64,000 bases of DNA from Streptococcus sp. 1643 (GCF_006228325.1 NZ_CP040231.1:62001-126000); one strand, 5' to 3'. Shown: positions 34,315-45,173, counted from the first letter of the stretch. Program-made: numbers and translations. Notes: generated by a model not told the origin, from the sequence alone.

Positions 34315-34533
34315 ATGAAACGAGTAATTTTATTAGCAGTGATACAGGCGGTCGTTCTCTTCTTTATCATCGGGGCACTTGCCTATGCCTTTAAAGGCGA
34401 CTTCTTTTACAACTATCTAGCGGTTGTCTTTGCGCCTATTGCAGGTGTCTTGCGTTTTGCGACAGCTTATGCGACGGAGATTGTTCTACCTAAAAAGGCA
34501 GCTGAGATTGCTGAAAAGCGTAAAAAAGGTTAA
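34315..34533 (+). CDS. Small hypothetical membrane protein
   Basis: 72 aa with two hydrophobic segments (about residues 4-24 and 35-50) and a basic C-terminus (KKAAEIAEKRKKG). Family not recognised. GGAGGT precedes the ATG, and TATAAT just inside the end of the previous gene might add an internal promoter. Last gene before a strong terminator. Confidence 0.65.
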   Translation: MKRVILLAVIQAVVLFFIIGALAYAFKGDFFYNYLAVVFAPIAGVLRFATAYATEIVLPKKAAEIAEKRKKG

Positions 34534-34548
34534 GAATCATAATCAGAG

Positions 34549-34578
34549 AATCCGATGACGTTTTCATCGGATTTTTTG
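34549..34578 (+). terminator. Terminator of the XRE-membrane operon
   Basis: AATCCGATGA, CGTTT loop, TCATCGGATT, TTTT. Confidence 0.9.
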
Positions 34579-34684
34579 TCTGTTCGTTTTGATTTCTAAA
34601 GACAATCAAACTTTTCTGCTGATTTTCATGAAGAGCCTGCGCTTTTATGGTAAAATAGTAACAGAATAAAAGAGGAGAGAAAAC

Positions 34685-36448
34685 ATGAAACGTAGTATGT
34701 ATGCTGGTCGTGTTCGTGAGGAGCACATCGGACAAGAAATTACTTTGAAAGGATGGGTTGGCCGTCGTCGTGACTTGGGTGGTTTAATCTTTATCGACCT
34801 TCGTGACCGTGAAGGAATCATGCAGTTGGTTATCAACCCTGAAAAAGTATCTGCAGAGGTTATGGCAACAGCTGAAAGCCTTCGTAGCGAATTTGTCATT
34901 GAGCTGACTGGTCAAGTCGCTGCGCGTGAACAGGCAAATGATAAATTGCCTACTGGTGCGGTTGAGTTGAATGTGACAGCTTTGACTGTGCTTAATACAG
35001 CTAAAACAACACCTTTTGAGATTAAAGATGGGATTGAGGCCAATGACGATACACGTTTGCGTTACCGTTACCTTGACCTTCGTCGTCCAGAAATGCTAGA
35101 AAACCTTAAGCTTCGTGCTAAGGTGACCCACTCTATCCGTAACTACTTGGATGAGTTGGAGTTTATCGATGTGGAGACGCCATTCCTTTCTAAATCAACG
35201 CCAGAAGGGGCGCGTGACTATTTGGTGCCATCTCGTGTCAATAAAGGGCATTTCTACGCTCTTCCTCAGAGCCCACAAATCACCAAACAGCTCTTGATGA
35301 ATGCTGGCTTCGACCGCTATTACCAAATCGTCAAATGTTTCCGTGATGAAGACTTGCGTGGAGACCGTCAGCCTGAGTTTACCCAGGTCGACTTGGAAAC
35401 GTCATTCCTTAGTGAGCAAGAAATCCAAGATATTACAGAAGGATTGATTGCGCGCGTGATGAAGGAAACAAAAGGCATCGAAGTAACTCTTCCATTTCCT
35501 CGTATGAAGTATGATGACGCGATGGCTCTTTACGGTTCTGACAAACCTGATACTCGTTTTGATATGTTGCTTCAGGACTTGACAGAAGTGGTTAGAGGTG
35601 TTGATTTCAAAGTCTTTTCAGAAGCACCTGCCGTTAAAGCCATTGTAGTCAAAGGAGCTGCAGACAACTACTCACGTAAAGACATTGACAAGATGACTGA
35701 AGTAGCCAAACAATATGGTGCCAAAGGTCTTGCTTGGGTCAAAGTGGTTGATGGAGAATTAAATGGACCAGTTGCCAAGTTCTTAACTGGTATCCAAGCA
35801 GAATTGACTGCAGCACTTGGTCTTGAAGATAAGGATTTGGTTCTATTTGTGGCGGATACGCTTGAAGTGGCCAATGCAACACTAGGCGCCCTTCGTGGCC
35901 GTATCGCCAAAGAGCTTGGCTTGATTGATAACGATAAATTCAACTTCCTTTGGGTAGTTGACTGGCCAATGTTTGAATGGTCTGAAGAAGAAGGTCGCTA
36001 CATGAGCGCCCACCATCCGTTCACTCTTCCACAGGAAGAAACAGCTCACGAATTAGAAGGTGATTTGGCTAAGGTTCGTGCCATTGCTTATGATATCGTC
36101 TTGAACGGTTATGAGCTTGGTGGTGGTAGCCTTCGTATCAACCAAAAAGACCTTCAAGAACGCATGTTCAAGGCTCTTGGTTTCTCAGCTGAAGAAGCCA
36201 ATGACCAGTTTGGTTTCCTTCTTGAAGCCATGGACTATGGTTTCCCACCACACGGTGGTTTGGCTATCGGTCTTGACCGTTTTGTGATGCTCTTAGCAGG
36301 AGAAGAAAATATCCGTGAAGTCATTGCCTTTCCTAAGAATAACAAGGCAACCGACCCAATGACACAAGCTCCTTCAACAGTCGCTTTCAAACAACTAGAG
36401 GAACTCAGCTTACAAGTAGAAGAAGATGAAACAAGCAAAACGAATTAA
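34685..36448 (+). CDS. aspS: Aspartyl-tRNA synthetase
   Basis: 587 aa bacterial-type class II synthetase: N-terminal OB fold (residues ~1-110), motif 2 ([20 protein letters not shown]), the GAD insertion domain (about 290-410) and motif 3 ([20 protein letters not shown]). Normal length. AAAGAGGAGAG precedes the ATG. The yitT gene starts within its last codons. Confidence 0.97.
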   Translation: MKRSMYAGRVREEHIGQEITLKGWVGRRRDLGGLIFIDLRDREGIMQLVINPEKVSAEVMATAESLRSEFVIELTGQVAAREQANDKLPTGAVELNVTALTVLNTAKTTPFEIKDGIEANDDTRLRYRYLDLRRPEMLENLKLRAKVTHSIRNYLDELEFIDVETPFLSKSTPEGARDYLVPSRVNKGHFYALPQSPQITKQLLMNAGFDRYYQIVKCFRDEDLRGDRQPEFTQVDLETSFLSEQEIQDITEGLIARVMKETKGIEVTLPFPRMKYDDAMALYGSDKPDTRFDMLLQDLTEVVRGVDFKVFSEAPAVKAIVVKGAADNYSRKDIDKMTEVAKQYGAKGLAWVKVVDGELNGPVAKFLTGIQAELTAALGLEDKDLVLFVADTLEVANATLGALRGRIAKELGLIDNDKFNFLWVVDWPMFEWSEEEGRYMSAHHPFTLPQEETAHELEGDLAKVRAIAYDIVLNGYELGGGSLRINQKDLQERMFKALGFSAEEANDQFGFLLEAMDYGFPPHGGLAIGLDRFVMLLAGEENIREVIAFPKNNKATDPMTQAPSTVAFKQLEELSLQVEEDETSKTN

Positions 36449-37367
36449 GCGGTGGCGCTATTATCTGCGCCGCTTTGCTTATCAGATAAAAATTTTACGT
36501 GTCTTACAAAGCATCTCTAAGGAAAAATATGATGAGAAGATATCAGCCTCTCTGGTTTATGGCTTTTTGTCAGCAGTAGCAGTCAATTTCTTTTTTCAAC
36601 CAGGACACGTTTACTCCAGTGGGGCGACGGGTCTGGCACAGATTATCTCTGCCTTGAGTAATCACTGGTTTGGTTTTTACATTCCGATATCGCTAACCTT
36701 TTATGCTATCAATTTTCCGTTGATGATTTTGGCTTGGTATCAGATTGGGCATAAGTTTACAATCTTTACCTTTATCACAGTATCCATGAGTTCCCTCTTT
36801 ATCCAGCTTGTGCCAGTTGTGACCTTGACAGAGGATCCCATTATCAATGCCCTTTTTGGGGGTGTTGTCATGGGCTTGGGGATTGGTTTTGCGCTCCGTA
36901 ACAATATTTCTAGCGGAGGTACAGATATCGTTAGTCTGACCATTCGAAAGAAAACAGGGAGAAATGTCGGTAGTATTTCTTTCTTAGTGAATGGGACGAT
37001 TATGCTGATAGCAGGTTTGACCTTTGGTTGGAAATACGCTCTCTACTCCATGATTACCATCTTTGTCTCCAGTCGTGTGACAGACGCGGTCTTTACCAAG
37101 CAAAAACGCATGCAGGCCATGATTGTGACCAATAATCCTGATAAAGTAATTGCAAAAATCCATAAAAAATTGCACCGCGGAGCAACTATGATCCACGATG
37201 CAGAAGGAACCTATAATCATGAGAGAAAAGCAGTCTTGATTACGGTTATCACACGAGCAGAGTTTAATGATTTTAAACACATCATGAAACAGGTTGATCC
37301 GACAGCCTTTGTCTCTGTATCCGAAAATGTCCACATCCTAGGACGATTCGTAGAAACAGACAATTAA
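36426..37367 (+). CDS. YitT family membrane protein (DUF161/DUF2179)
   Basis: 313 aa: five to six membrane helices (about residues 38-230), with GYP-like repeats such as [13 protein letters not shown] and [12 protein letters not shown], then a cytoplasmic DUF2179 domain (about 235-313). The start at 36426 overlaps aspS by 23 bases and has AGAAGAAG upstream, so it is likely cotranscribed with aspS. Function unknown; the family is widespread in Firmicutes. Confidence 0.85.
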   Translation: MKQAKRIKRWRYYLRRFAYQIKILRVLQSISKEKYDEKISASLVYGFLSAVAVNFFFQPGHVYSSGATGLAQIISALSNHWFGFYIPISLTFYAINFPLMILAWYQIGHKFTIFTFITVSMSSLFIQLVPVVTLTEDPIINALFGGVVMGLGIGFALRNNISSGGTDIVSLTIRKKTGRNVGSISFLVNGTIMLIAGLTFGWKYALYSMITIFVSSRVTDAVFTKQKRMQAMIVTNNPDKVIAKIHKKLHRGATMIHDAEGTYNHERKAVLITVITRAEFNDFKHIMKQVDPTAFVSVSENVHILGRFVETDN

Positions 37368-37516
37368 TACTCTTCGAAAATCTCTTCAAACCACGTCAGC
37401 GTCGCCTTGGATTATTTATGTGACTGACTTCGTCAGTCTTATCTACAACCTCAAAGCAGTGCTTTGAGCAACCTGCGGCTAGCTTCCTAGTTTGCTCTTT
37501 GATTTTCATTGAGTAT
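37367..37516 (+). repeat. BOX element, boxA-boxB-boxC
   Basis: 150-bp BOX copy in plus orientation: ATACTCTTCGAAAATCTC at the start, a boxB with CTGACTTCGTCAGTC, ending TTTTCATTGAGTAT. It begins at the last base of yitT. Its final ~100 bp match the inverted copy at 39465-39617 almost exactly. Confidence 0.9.
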
Positions 37517-37526
37517 CATGACTAAA

Positions 37527-37555
37527 AAAACCAGCTCTGGAGCTGGTTTTTATTT
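37527..37555. terminator. Bidirectional terminator between yitT and malR
   Basis: AAAACCAGCT, CTGG loop, AGCTGGTTTT with A/T runs on both sides; serves convergent genes. Confidence 0.85.
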
Positions 37556-38536
37556 TTCGATGATTTTGTGGGCAATCAACTGACGGTAACAAATCTGTCT
37601 ATTATTTTTCGCGTCATTGATAATCTGTAAAATCGTTTCAAATGATGTTCGTCCAAGTTCCAGACTATTGATGTCAACATAGGCTACTAGGTCGAGTCGA
37701 GGATTGACAGAGTCAAAACTCAAGACAGGAACATTTAATTGGTGTTTACTGATGTAGTCACAAACCCCTTCTGCAAGGAGACTATCGGTTGTGATGATAG
37801 CGTCAATCTGTGGATCGTGATTGAACAGGAGTTCGCTGAATTGATACCCTTTTTCTTCTAGAAATTCGGTCGCAAAGTAGGTTAAGTTGGTATCAATCGG
37901 AAGTTGGTGTTGTTTGAGTGCGGACTCATAGCCAGTTAGACGATCTTGGGTTACGAAGAGTCGCTTTGTACCCCCGATAAAGGCAATTCGTTTGCATCCT
38001 TTTTTGATGAAATACTCTGTCGCATCAAAGCCCGCCTGTACATTGTCATTATCAACAAGAGGGATAAAGGGTGAAGTTGATTTTCCGAGAATGAGGAAAG
38101 GGAATTGCTCATCGGCTACTAGCTTGACCAGAGGGTCTTCTTCCTCGGCGTAGAGGAAAATCAAACCGTCAACACGTTTACCATAAACCATCTGAGAAAT
38201 CGCATTGAGACGTTCTTTCTCATCTTTCCCCGTTGCAATCTGAATAGCGTAGTGGTTTTCAGACGCGACTTGGGCGATCCCTCGTAGGACAGATGGAAAG
38301 AAAGGATTTTGGTAGAAGGCATCCGAGTCGTCAGGGAGCACCAAGCCGATAACTTGAGTATAGCTACTTACCAAGCTACGAGCATTGAGATTGGGATGGT
38401 AGTTGAGCTCTTTCATTGCCTTGCGAACTCGTTTTTTGGTTTCATCACTAATCGTTGATTTGTTTTGAATAACGCGGGTTACAGTTGAAGGTGAGACACC
38501 TGCAGCCTTGGCCACATCTTTAATCGTAACGGGCAT
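37550..38536 (-). CDS. malR: LacI-family maltodextrin repressor
   Basis: 328 aa. N-terminal LacI helix-turn-helix (TIKDVAKAAGVSPSTVTRVI, hinge ARSLVSSYTQVIG) and a periplasmic-binding-protein-like effector domain (about residues 60-328). It is expected to bind the ACGCAAACGTTTGCG-type palindromes in the malX-malM intergenic region and release them on maltose or maltotriose. A minus-strand AGGAG precedes the start. It follows malA by 9 bases. Confidence 0.93.
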   Translation of the reverse strand: MPVTIKDVAKAAGVSPSTVTRVIQNKSTISDETKKRVRKAMKELNYHPNLNARSLVSSYTQVIGLVLPDDSDAFYQNPFFPSVLRGIAQVASENHYAIQIATGKDEKERLNAISQMVYGKRVDGLIFLYAEEEDPLVKLVADEQFPFLILGKSTSPFIPLVDNDNVQAGFDATEYFIKKGCKRIAFIGGTKRLFVTQDRLTGYESALKQHQLPIDTNLTYFATEFLEEKGYQFSELLFNHDPQIDAIITTDSLLAEGVCDYISKHQLNVPVLSFDSVNPRLDLVAYVDINSLELGRTSFETILQIINDAKNNRQICYRQLIAHKIIEK

Positions 38537-38545
38537 AAAAATCTC

Positions 38546-39352
38546 CTATTTATGATAATCTGGATCGCGGTAATGTGTTTTATAAAAGATGGTGACCAGA
38601 TAAAGAACAAAAAGAATGTTTTGTACAGTGATAAGGGTTGTCATATTTTGGCCAAAAAGTCCCAAAATAAGCGTAATCAAAGTTGGTAATCCTAAACAGT
38701 TCAAGATAAAATGGTAGCACTCTTTAAAGCTCCTAAATGAAAAGAGGCGTGATTTTTTGGTGATATAAAGGAGGAGACTAGCTCCAAGAGAGACAATGAA
38801 GAAATTCAATCCAAAGAGGAAGCTAGCACCAAGAACGAGAAAGAGACTGATATAGACCCGATTTTGTTGGTACCAATCTTTAGAAATGGCTTGGGTTAGA
38901 TCTTCCTTACTCTGGAAACTCTCCGTTTGAATCGCGTGGTAGCGAATGCGAGTCAGTTCCTTACTTTCCTTGCTGATGACGAGTTCTTCCGTATCAAAAT
39001 GAAGTTGCAAGTCCTTTGGCAATTCCTTGCTTTGGCTCGGGCCAATCAAAAGAGAAGGCTGCTGATTCTTCGTACCTGAGTAGTTCAGCTTTCCATCAAC
39101 GATTTGTGCATTCTCTGACAAGTCCATGATGGCTTCATCTGTCAGTGGAGTGTAGACATTATCGATAAAGGTATCCAGTGGATACGTTTCCTGTGAGCTG
39201 TTTTGAATGGCGATCGGAACCATAGACAAACTGATGAGGAAAATGCTCGTAAAGAGAAGCTGAAACCAGTTGAGGCCGAAACGTTTTGATAGGGGTTTGC
39301 GAAATCCCCAGATACTAGAGAAATACGAGAATGGATATGGAAGCATAGGCAT
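38546..39352 (-). CDS. malA: Maltodextrin operon protein MalA (DUF1189)
   Basis: 268 aa membrane protein: one N-terminal helix (about residues 28-47), an extracellular domain (50-165) and four C-terminal helices (170-260). DUF1189 proteins accompany maltodextrin genes in streptococci; the role is unknown. The start MPMLPYPFS at 39352 is chosen (a second Met follows at 39346); longer frames run towards the BOX element and are unlikely. It overlaps no gene and precedes malR in the same unit. Confidence 0.8.
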   Translation of the reverse strand: MPMLPYPFSYFSSIWGFRKPLSKRFGLNWFQLLFTSIFLISLSMVPIAIQNSSQETYPLDTFIDNVYTPLTDEAIMDLSENAQIVDGKLNYSGTKNQQPSLLIGPSQSKELPKDLQLHFDTEELVISKESKELTRIRYHAIQTESFQSKEDLTQAISKDWYQQNRVYISLFLVLGASFLFGLNFFIVSLGASLLLYITKKSRLFSFRSFKECYHFILNCLGLPTLITLILGLFGQNMTTLITVQNILFVLYLVTIFYKTHYRDPDYHK

Positions 39353-39464
39353 CTTTCTAAAAGTGTTTTCTATATGAGTATTATTATATAGAGAAATGTG
39401 CTTTATTTCAAGTCTAGGAGATAAATTGCTTGCTTCAAGAATAGTTTTATAGTCACAAGCTCTA

Positions 39465-39617
39465 ATACTCAATGAAAATCAAAGAGCAAACTAGGAAGCT
39501 AGCCGCAGGTTGCTCAAAGCACTGCTTTGAGGTTGTAGATAAGACTGACGAAGTCAGTTACATATATCTACGGCAAGGCGAAGCTGACGTGGTTTGAATT
39601 TGATTTTCGAAGAGTAT
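39465..39617 (-). repeat. BOX element, boxA-boxB-boxC, inverted
   Basis: 153-bp BOX copy in minus orientation between malD and malA. The first ~100 bases on the plus strand are the reverse complement of the end of the copy at 37367-37516. The outer boxA end differs in a few bases (CAAATTCAAACC for CTCTTCAAACC). Confidence 0.9.
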
Positions 39618-39644
39618 AAAATGAAAAAGGGTGGCGGGGATAAA

Positions 39645-40487
39645 TTATCCCTTGTCGCCACCACTTGTAAGTCCTGAAACAAAGTTCTTTTGTAGGAAGA
39701 AGAAGAGAATACAGATTGGAAGGGCGATGAGGATAGCACCTGCTGAGAAGTAGGCAATCTTCAAGTTTTTCACATTGCTGACAAAGGTCTGTAGACCAAC
39801 GGCAACTGTAAAGTATTCTTTCTCACGAAGCAAGAAACTAGAGAGGATATAGTCTCCGAAAGGTCCCATGAAGGCCCAGAGCGCTTGTACTGCAACCATT
39901 GGGCGAACGAGTGGGAGAACAATTTGCCAGAAGCGACGGAAGTGTCCTGCACCATCTAGTTTTGCTGATTCATCAAGAGACATCGGTACTGTGTCGAAGT
40001 AGCCTTTCATCAACCAAGCATTCATCGGGATACCACCACCGACATATAGGAAGATGAGGAACCAGCTTTGGTTAAGGGCATTCAACATAAGGGCCATAAC
40101 GAAGAAGGCTGTCAAAGCGGCCATAGTTGGCACCATTTGGATAATCAAGAAGAAGACCAAACTTTGTTTACGAGCCAAGAAGTTGTAACGGCTGTAGGCA
40201 TAACCAGCAAGTACGATGATACTTGTTTGAACAGCCATTGTAATCAAGGCGATAATCAAGGTATTGAGATACCAAGTGCCGTACAAGGTTTCAGTGAAGA
40301 GCCCTTGGAAGTTGGCAAAGCTAAAGTCGACGTTAGCATCTAGTTTAAAAGCTACGACGTTACCAGTCTTGAAGGCTGACATAATAGTAATCAAAAGTGG
40401 ATAGATAATCACGATTGAAAGACCAATCAAGTAGAGGTAAGTGAGGGTTTGAGTCAGTCTACGTTTGAGTTTGATTGAGTTATTCAT
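39645..40487 (-). CDS. malD: Maltodextrin ABC transporter permease MalD (MalG-like)
   Basis: 280 aa with six helices and the EAA-loop ([23 protein letters not shown]) that contacts the ATPase. It pairs with MalC to import maltodextrins delivered by MalX; the ATPase is not in this operon and is probably the shared MsmK-type protein. The start at 40487 has GGAGG upstream. It starts 1 base after malC ends. Confidence 0.94.
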   Translation of the reverse strand: MNNSIKLKRRLTQTLTYLYLIGLSIVIIYPLLITIMSAFKTGNVVAFKLDANVDFSFANFQGLFTETLYGTWYLNTLIIALITMAVQTSIIVLAGYAYSRYNFLARKQSLVFFLIIQMVPTMAALTAFFVMALMLNALNQSWFLIFLYVGGGIPMNAWLMKGYFDTVPMSLDESAKLDGAGHFRRFWQIVLPLVRPMVAVQALWAFMGPFGDYILSSFLLREKEYFTVAVGLQTFVSNVKNLKIAYFSAGAILIALPICILFFFLQKNFVSGLTSGGDKG

Positions 40488-40488
40488 C

Positions 40489-41781
40489 TTAGACGTCCTC
40501 CATATCAAATGCGTGTAGTTTCTTGAATGCGATCATAGAGATAGAGATGACAATGATAGAGATGATCAAGGTAACAGCTGCCGCCATAGAGTATTGAGGA
40601 GATGTACCTGTTGTCAAGCGATAAATCCATGAGATCAAGATATCAGTTGAACCGGCTCCACCACCAACGCTACCAGGACCTCCGCCGTTGAAGAGGTACA
40701 TGATAGAGAAGTTGTTAAAGTTGAAGGTGTATTGGCTGATCAATGTTGGAGCTGCAACAGCCAAAATCATAGGGAAAGTGATGTTGCGGAATTTTTGCCA
40801 AGCATTGGCACCATCGATGTAAGCCGCTTCGTAGAGGTCGTTAGGGATTGACTGCAAGATACCCAAAGTCAAAACGTAGATGTATGGGAATCCTAGCCAA
40901 CCTTGCATCATAATCAAGGCAATCTTCGTCCAAGTTGGGTCTGTTTTCCAAGGGATAAGAGCACCATCAAGGAAAGGAAGAACCTTAGACAAAAGAGGCA
41001 AGACTTGCGTATTGATGGCACCAACACTATCGTTAAACATGTTTGAGAATGTCAAGATAGTGATGAAGGCTGGAACAGCCCAAGGAAGAAGGAAAATAAC
41101 ACCAAAGATACGTTTTCCTTTGATAAATGGTTGGTTAGCAATGATTGCTGTGAAGATACCAATCACAATCTGCAAAGTAGAAGCAGACAAGGCCCAGATG
41201 ATGGTCCAAGAAAGAACCGCACCGAAGGCTGAACGGAAGGTACTTAAGCTCCAGATGTTTGTAAAGTTAGTCAAACCAACCCAGTCCAACAATTTGTTTG
41301 GTGGCAAGTGTTGGAAGTCATAGTTGGTAAAGGCAATCATCAAGGTTACGATAACTGGGAAGATAATCGCAAATGTCATAGCGACGTAAGATGGGATGAT
41401 CAAGAGGTAAGGGAAACCATTCTCATAAATACCTTTGATCATATCTTTAAAAGTACGTGGGACAGGAATTCCATTGTTAATACGTTTTGCGATTGTATGT
41501 GCATCTTTAATATTTGAGAAATAAAAGAGCACATAAACGACTACAAAGATTAAATGGAAGGCACCACGAATCAGCATAAAGAGGGAATTATCACGACCTG
41601 GCTTGTCACCAAGAGTAATCAAATTGTGCAATTCAGGGGCTGCAAGTGCTAGGAAATAAAGAACAAATACGATAGTTACACCAAGGAAGATAAAACCTTT
41701 GGCCTTTTGTTTATTGTAAATCTGTCCTAACCCAGGAATCACTGAAAGCAAGGCTGCTTTGCTAGGTTGTTGGTTTTCCAT
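40489..41781 (-). CDS. malC: Maltodextrin ABC transporter permease MalC (MalF-like)
   Basis: 430 aa. An N-terminal extension with extra helices (about residues 15-110) precedes the six-helix permease core and its EAA loop ([23 protein letters not shown]). The start at 41781 is chosen because AAAGGAG lies ahead of it; an in-frame Met 5 codons upstream lacks one. Cotranscribed with malX through a leaky hairpin and with malD. Confidence 0.94.
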   Translation of the reverse strand: MENQQPSKAALLSVIPGLGQIYNKQKAKGFIFLGVTIVFVLYFLALAAPELHNLITLGDKPGRDNSLFMLIRGAFHLIFVVVYVLFYFSNIKDAHTIAKRINNGIPVPRTFKDMIKGIYENGFPYLLIIPSYVAMTFAIIFPVIVTLMIAFTNYDFQHLPPNKLLDWVGLTNFTNIWSLSTFRSAFGAVLSWTIIWALSASTLQIVIGIFTAIIANQPFIKGKRIFGVIFLLPWAVPAFITILTFSNMFNDSVGAINTQVLPLLSKVLPFLDGALIPWKTDPTWTKIALIMMQGWLGFPYIYVLTLGILQSIPNDLYEAAYIDGANAWQKFRNITFPMILAVAAPTLISQYTFNFNNFSIMYLFNGGGPGSVGGGAGSTDILISWIYRLTTGTSPQYSMAAAVTLIISIIVISISMIAFKKLHAFDMEDV

Positions 41782-41866
41782 GAATACTCCTTTCATAGGA
41801 TACGAGATTGAAGTTTGTCTCCAATCACTAGATAGGCAACTGCAATCATTCGTAAATTTATAAAAT

Positions 41867-41897
41867 CAAAGGGGGATTTGTATTCTCCCCCCCCTTG
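41867..41897 (-). terminator. Partial terminator between malX and malC
   Basis: On the minus strand a G-run (CCCCCCCC on the plus strand) pairs with CCCCC (GGGGG on plus) and a T-rich tail follows. Probably stops part of the transcripts so that MalX is made in excess over the permease, as seen for binding-protein operons. Confidence 0.6.
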
Positions 41898-41909
41898 TAA
41901 CGAATTCAA

Positions 41910-43181
41910 TTATTCACCAAATTTTTGTTTGATTGTTTCTTTGATCAATGTTACAGCATCGTTAGCAGCTGTCTTAGCATCTTTTTTACCACTTACAGCG
42001 TCAAAGAGCATTGTTTTAGCTGGATCCCAAACAGCTGACATTTGAGAAATGTTTGGCATTGGTTGAGCGTTCTTGAACTGTTTGATAACAGCTGTTGTCA
42101 ACTCATCGTTTTTACCTTCAGCGTATGAACGAGCTTCAGTGTTAGCTGGGATTTCGTTAGTTGCATCGTAGAATGCTTTTTGTTGTTCAGTTGAAACAAG
42201 GAAGTCTACAAATTTTTGTGCAGCTTCAAGGTTCTTAGTGCTTGATGGGATGATCCAAGCTTTACCACCACCGAATGGTGTGTATTCTTTACCATTTGGA
42301 AGAGTTGGAATAGTAGCAACACCGTAGTTTACTTTAGCATCTTTGAATGCTTGAGCTTTCCAAGGACCGTCGATGATAGCAGCTGTTTTACCTTCTTGGA
42401 ATTGAGTTTGGATCAAGTTTGCAGCACCTTCAGTATCTTGCATCCCTTTAGGCCATTTTTCGTACCAAGATTTAGCGTAGTTGACACCAGTGATAGAACC
42501 GTCGTTTGCAAGACCGATGTCTTTAGCGTCTTTACCGTTTTGTCCGAATACGTAACCACCGTTACCAGCAAGAAGTCCGTATGCGTAGTAGAAGTTTGTC
42601 CAGTCAGCTAGGAATGCAGTAGTTTTGCCATCTTCACCAGCGAAAGCGTATTTGCTGTCTTTAGCAAGTTCTTCTAATTCAGCAAAAGTTTTTGGAGCTT
42701 CTTTTAGCAAGTCTTTGTTGTAGTACATAACAAGTGACTCAATAACGGCAGGAGCACCGTAAACTTTACCGTCAGCAGCTGTTACAAGAGATTTAGTCTT
42801 ATCATCTGTTTTAGCGCCGTCGCTCAAAGTAACTTCTGAAAGTTGTCCGTCAGTACCAAGGCTACCTACGCGGTCGTATGGTGCCATCATAACGTCAGCA
42901 GCTTGACCTGATTGGTTGTCAAGAGAAAGTTTGTCAAGTCCACCAAGTTGGTCACCTGATTTGATGTTAACTTTTGTACCTGATTCTTTTTCATAAGCTG
43001 CAGCAACTTTTTCAGCGTAGGCTTTGTATTGGTCTTCAACGTAGAAAGTGATTTCTTTTGCTTCAGATGAGCTAGCATCAGCTGCTTTATCAGCAGTTTT
43101 GCTTCCGCAAGCTACCAAAAGTAAGCTAGCAAGAGTAGCAGTTCCGAGCACAGCAGCGCTCTTCATGAATTTAGATGACAT
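41910..43181 (-). CDS. malX: Maltose/maltodextrin-binding lipoprotein
   Basis: 423 aa type I solute-binding protein. Lipoprotein signal with LLVACGSK (modified Cys at about residue 25), a Lys/Ala/Ser linker, then two lobes with LTFYVEDQYKAY-like and FGGGKAWIIPSSTKN segments. It captures maltodextrins outside the membrane and hands them to MalC/MalD. TAGGAGGAA precedes the start. First gene of the malX-malC-malD unit. Confidence 0.94.
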   Translation of the reverse strand: MSSKFMKSAAVLGTATLASLLLVACGSKTADKAADASSSEAKEITFYVEDQYKAYAEKVAAAYEKESGTKVNIKSGDQLGGLDKLSLDNQSGQAADVMMAPYDRVGSLGTDGQLSEVTLSDGAKTDDKTKSLVTAADGKVYGAPAVIESLVMYYNKDLLKEAPKTFAELEELAKDSKYAFAGEDGKTTAFLADWTNFYYAYGLLAGNGGYVFGQNGKDAKDIGLANDGSITGVNYAKSWYEKWPKGMQDTEGAANLIQTQFQEGKTAAIIDGPWKAQAFKDAKVNYGVATIPTLPNGKEYTPFGGGKAWIIPSSTKNLEAAQKFVDFLVSTEQQKAFYDATNEIPANTEARSYAEGKNDELTTAVIKQFKNAQPMPNISQMSAVWDPAKTMLFDAVSGKKDAKTAANDAVTLIKETIKQKFGE

Positions 43182-43220
43182 AGTGTATTCCTCCTAAAGA
43201 ATAACAGTATAATTTATTTA

Positions 43221-43279
43221 GAAAACGCAAACGTTTTCTTTTATGAGCCTAGTATAGCACAAATAGAAAACGGTTGCAA
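43221..43279 (-). promoter_or_regulatory. malX promoter with MalR-type operator
   Basis: On the minus strand TTGCAA (43274-43279) and TATACT (43251-43256) are 17 bp apart. GAAAACG-CAAA-CGTTTTC (43221-43238) is a perfect inverted repeat just downstream of the transcription start. A related half-site AAAACGGTTGCAA covers the -35. Confidence 0.8.
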
Positions 43280-43560
43280 GCTTTTTTAAAAAGTTTTTTA
43301 AAAAAATTTTAAGGTTTCAAACATTTGTTAAAGCCTTTATATAGGAAAGAACTTAAAATGTTTGTTTTTCTTGAATGGAAAATATATTAGGGAAACGATT
43401 GCGTAAATTTTGCTCGATTTTTCAGAAAATAGAGCAGATATTGGGAATAAATTATCTTAAATCAGAAAATCTTTAAAATTTTTTTCGCTTATTTCATAAA
43501 ATATCAGTGGGAACAAGTTTTGTTTGATTAAAATAATTCAAAAAAATTTTTTAAAAACGC

Positions 43561-43612
43561 TTGCATTTGTGTTCAAAATACGCTATACTTAACTTAACGC
43601 AAACGTTTGCGC
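43561..43612 (+). promoter_or_regulatory. malM promoter with MalR operator
   Basis: TTGCAT (43561-43566) and TATACT (43584-43589), 17-bp spacer. CGCAAACGTTTGCG (43598-43611), a perfect palindrome of the MalR type, covers the transcription start; a half-site TTGCGCAACG follows at 43618. Between this and the malX promoter (43280-43560) lies AT-rich sequence with no gene. Confidence 0.85.
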
Positions 43613-43655
43613 CTTGATTGCGCAACGTTTTATAACAAACACATGAGGTGCTATT

Positions 43656-45173
43656 ATGAAAAAACGTCAAAGTGGTGTGTTGATGCACATCTCTTCTCTA
43701 CCAGGAGCATACGGGATTGGATCATTTGGCCAAACTGCCTATGATTTCGTCGATTTCTTGGTTCGTACGAAGCAACGTTACTGGCAAATTCTCCCTCTTG
43801 GGACAACAAGCTATGGAGATTCTCCATACCAATCATTCTCGGCCTTTGCTGGAAATACGCATTTTATCGACCTTGATATCTTGGTAGAGCAAGGCTTGCT
43901 CGAAGCTAGTGACCTTGAAGGTGTTGACTTTGGTAGCGATGCATCTGAAGTTGATTATGCGAAGATTTATTATGCACGTCGTCCGCTTTTAGAAAAAGCA
44001 GTTAAACGTTTCTTGGAAGAGGGTGATGTCAAAGATTTTGAGAAGTTTGCTAAAGACAACCAATCATGGCTTGAACTCTTCGCAGAATATATGGCGATTA
44101 AAGAGCATTTTGACAATCTTGCTTGGACAGAATGGCCAGATGCAGACGCTCGTGCTCGTAAAACTTCAGCGCTTGAAAGCTACCGTGAGAAATTGGCAGA
44201 CAAGTTGGTTTACCACCGTGTGACTCAATACTTCTTCTTCCAACAATGGTTGAAATTGAAAGCTTACGCTAACGACAACCACATCGAAATCGTTGGGGAC
44301 ATGCCTATCTATGTAGCGGAAGATTCAAGCGACATGTGGGCAAATCCACATCTCTTCAAGACAGATGCCAATGGTAAAGCAACTTGCATCGCAGGATGCC
44401 CACCAGATGAGTTTTCTGCCACTGGTCAGCTTTGGGGGAACCCAATCTATGACTGGGAAGCAATGGACAAAGACGGTTACAAATGGTGGATTGAACGCTT
44501 GCGCGAAAGCTTCAAGATCTACGATATCGTTCGTATCGACCACTTCCGCGGTTTCGAATCTTACTGGGAAATTCCTGCTGGTTCCGATACAGCAGCACCT
44601 GGTAAATGGGTGAAAGGTCCAGGGTACAAACTCTTCGCAGCCGTTAAGGAAGAGCTTGGTGAGCTAAACATCATCGCAGAAGACCTTGGTTTCATGACAG
44701 ATGAAGTCATTGAGTTGCGTGAACGCACTGGCTTCCCAGGAATGAAGATTCTTCAATTCGCCTTCAACCCAGAAGATGAAAGTATCGATAGCCCACACTT
44801 GGCACCTGCCAACTCTGTTATGTACACAGGAACACACGATAACAATACAGTCCTTGGTTGGTACCGTAATGAGATCGACGATCCAACTCGTGAATATATG
44901 GCTCGTTACACGAACCGTAAAGAGTACGAAACAGTGCCACACGCAATGCTTCGCACAGTATTTTCATCCGTTAGCTTCATGGCTATTGCAACCATGCAAG
45001 ACTTGCTAGAACTAGATGAGTCAGCTCGTATGAACTTCCCATCTACTCTTGGTGGAAACTGGTCATGGCGTATGACAGCAGACCAACTCACACCAGCTGT
45101 TGAAGAAACTTTGCTTGACTTGACTACAATTTATCGCCGAATTAATGAAAATTTGGTAGAATTAAAGAAATAA
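43656..45173 (+). CDS. malM: 4-alpha-glucanotransferase (amylomaltase)
   Basis: 505 aa GH77 enzyme, disproportionating maltodextrins and releasing glucose. Visible family parts are GVLMHISSLPGAYGIGSFG, GDMPIYVAEDSSDMWANP (substrate loop), the catalytic nucleophile region VRIDHFRGFESYW, and the acid/base and transition-state residues in IIAEDLG and YTGTHDNNTVLGW. Normal length. GAGGTG precedes the ATG. It forms an operon with the phosphorylase and is divergent from malX. Confidence 0.96.
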   Translation: MKKRQSGVLMHISSLPGAYGIGSFGQTAYDFVDFLVRTKQRYWQILPLGTTSYGDSPYQSFSAFAGNTHFIDLDILVEQGLLEASDLEGVDFGSDASEVDYAKIYYARRPLLEKAVKRFLEEGDVKDFEKFAKDNQSWLELFAEYMAIKEHFDNLAWTEWPDADARARKTSALESYREKLADKLVYHRVTQYFFFQQWLKLKAYANDNHIEIVGDMPIYVAEDSSDMWANPHLFKTDANGKATCIAGCPPDEFSATGQLWGNPIYDWEAMDKDGYKWWIERLRESFKIYDIVRIDHFRGFESYWEIPAGSDTAAPGKWVKGPGYKLFAAVKEELGELNIIAEDLGFMTDEVIELRERTGFPGMKILQFAFNPEDESIDSPHLAPANSVMYTGTHDNNTVLGWYRNEIDDPTREYMARYTNRKEYETVPHAMLRTVFSSVSFMAIATMQDLLELDESARMNFPSTLGGNWSWRMTADQLTPAVEETLLDLTTIYRRINENLVELKK

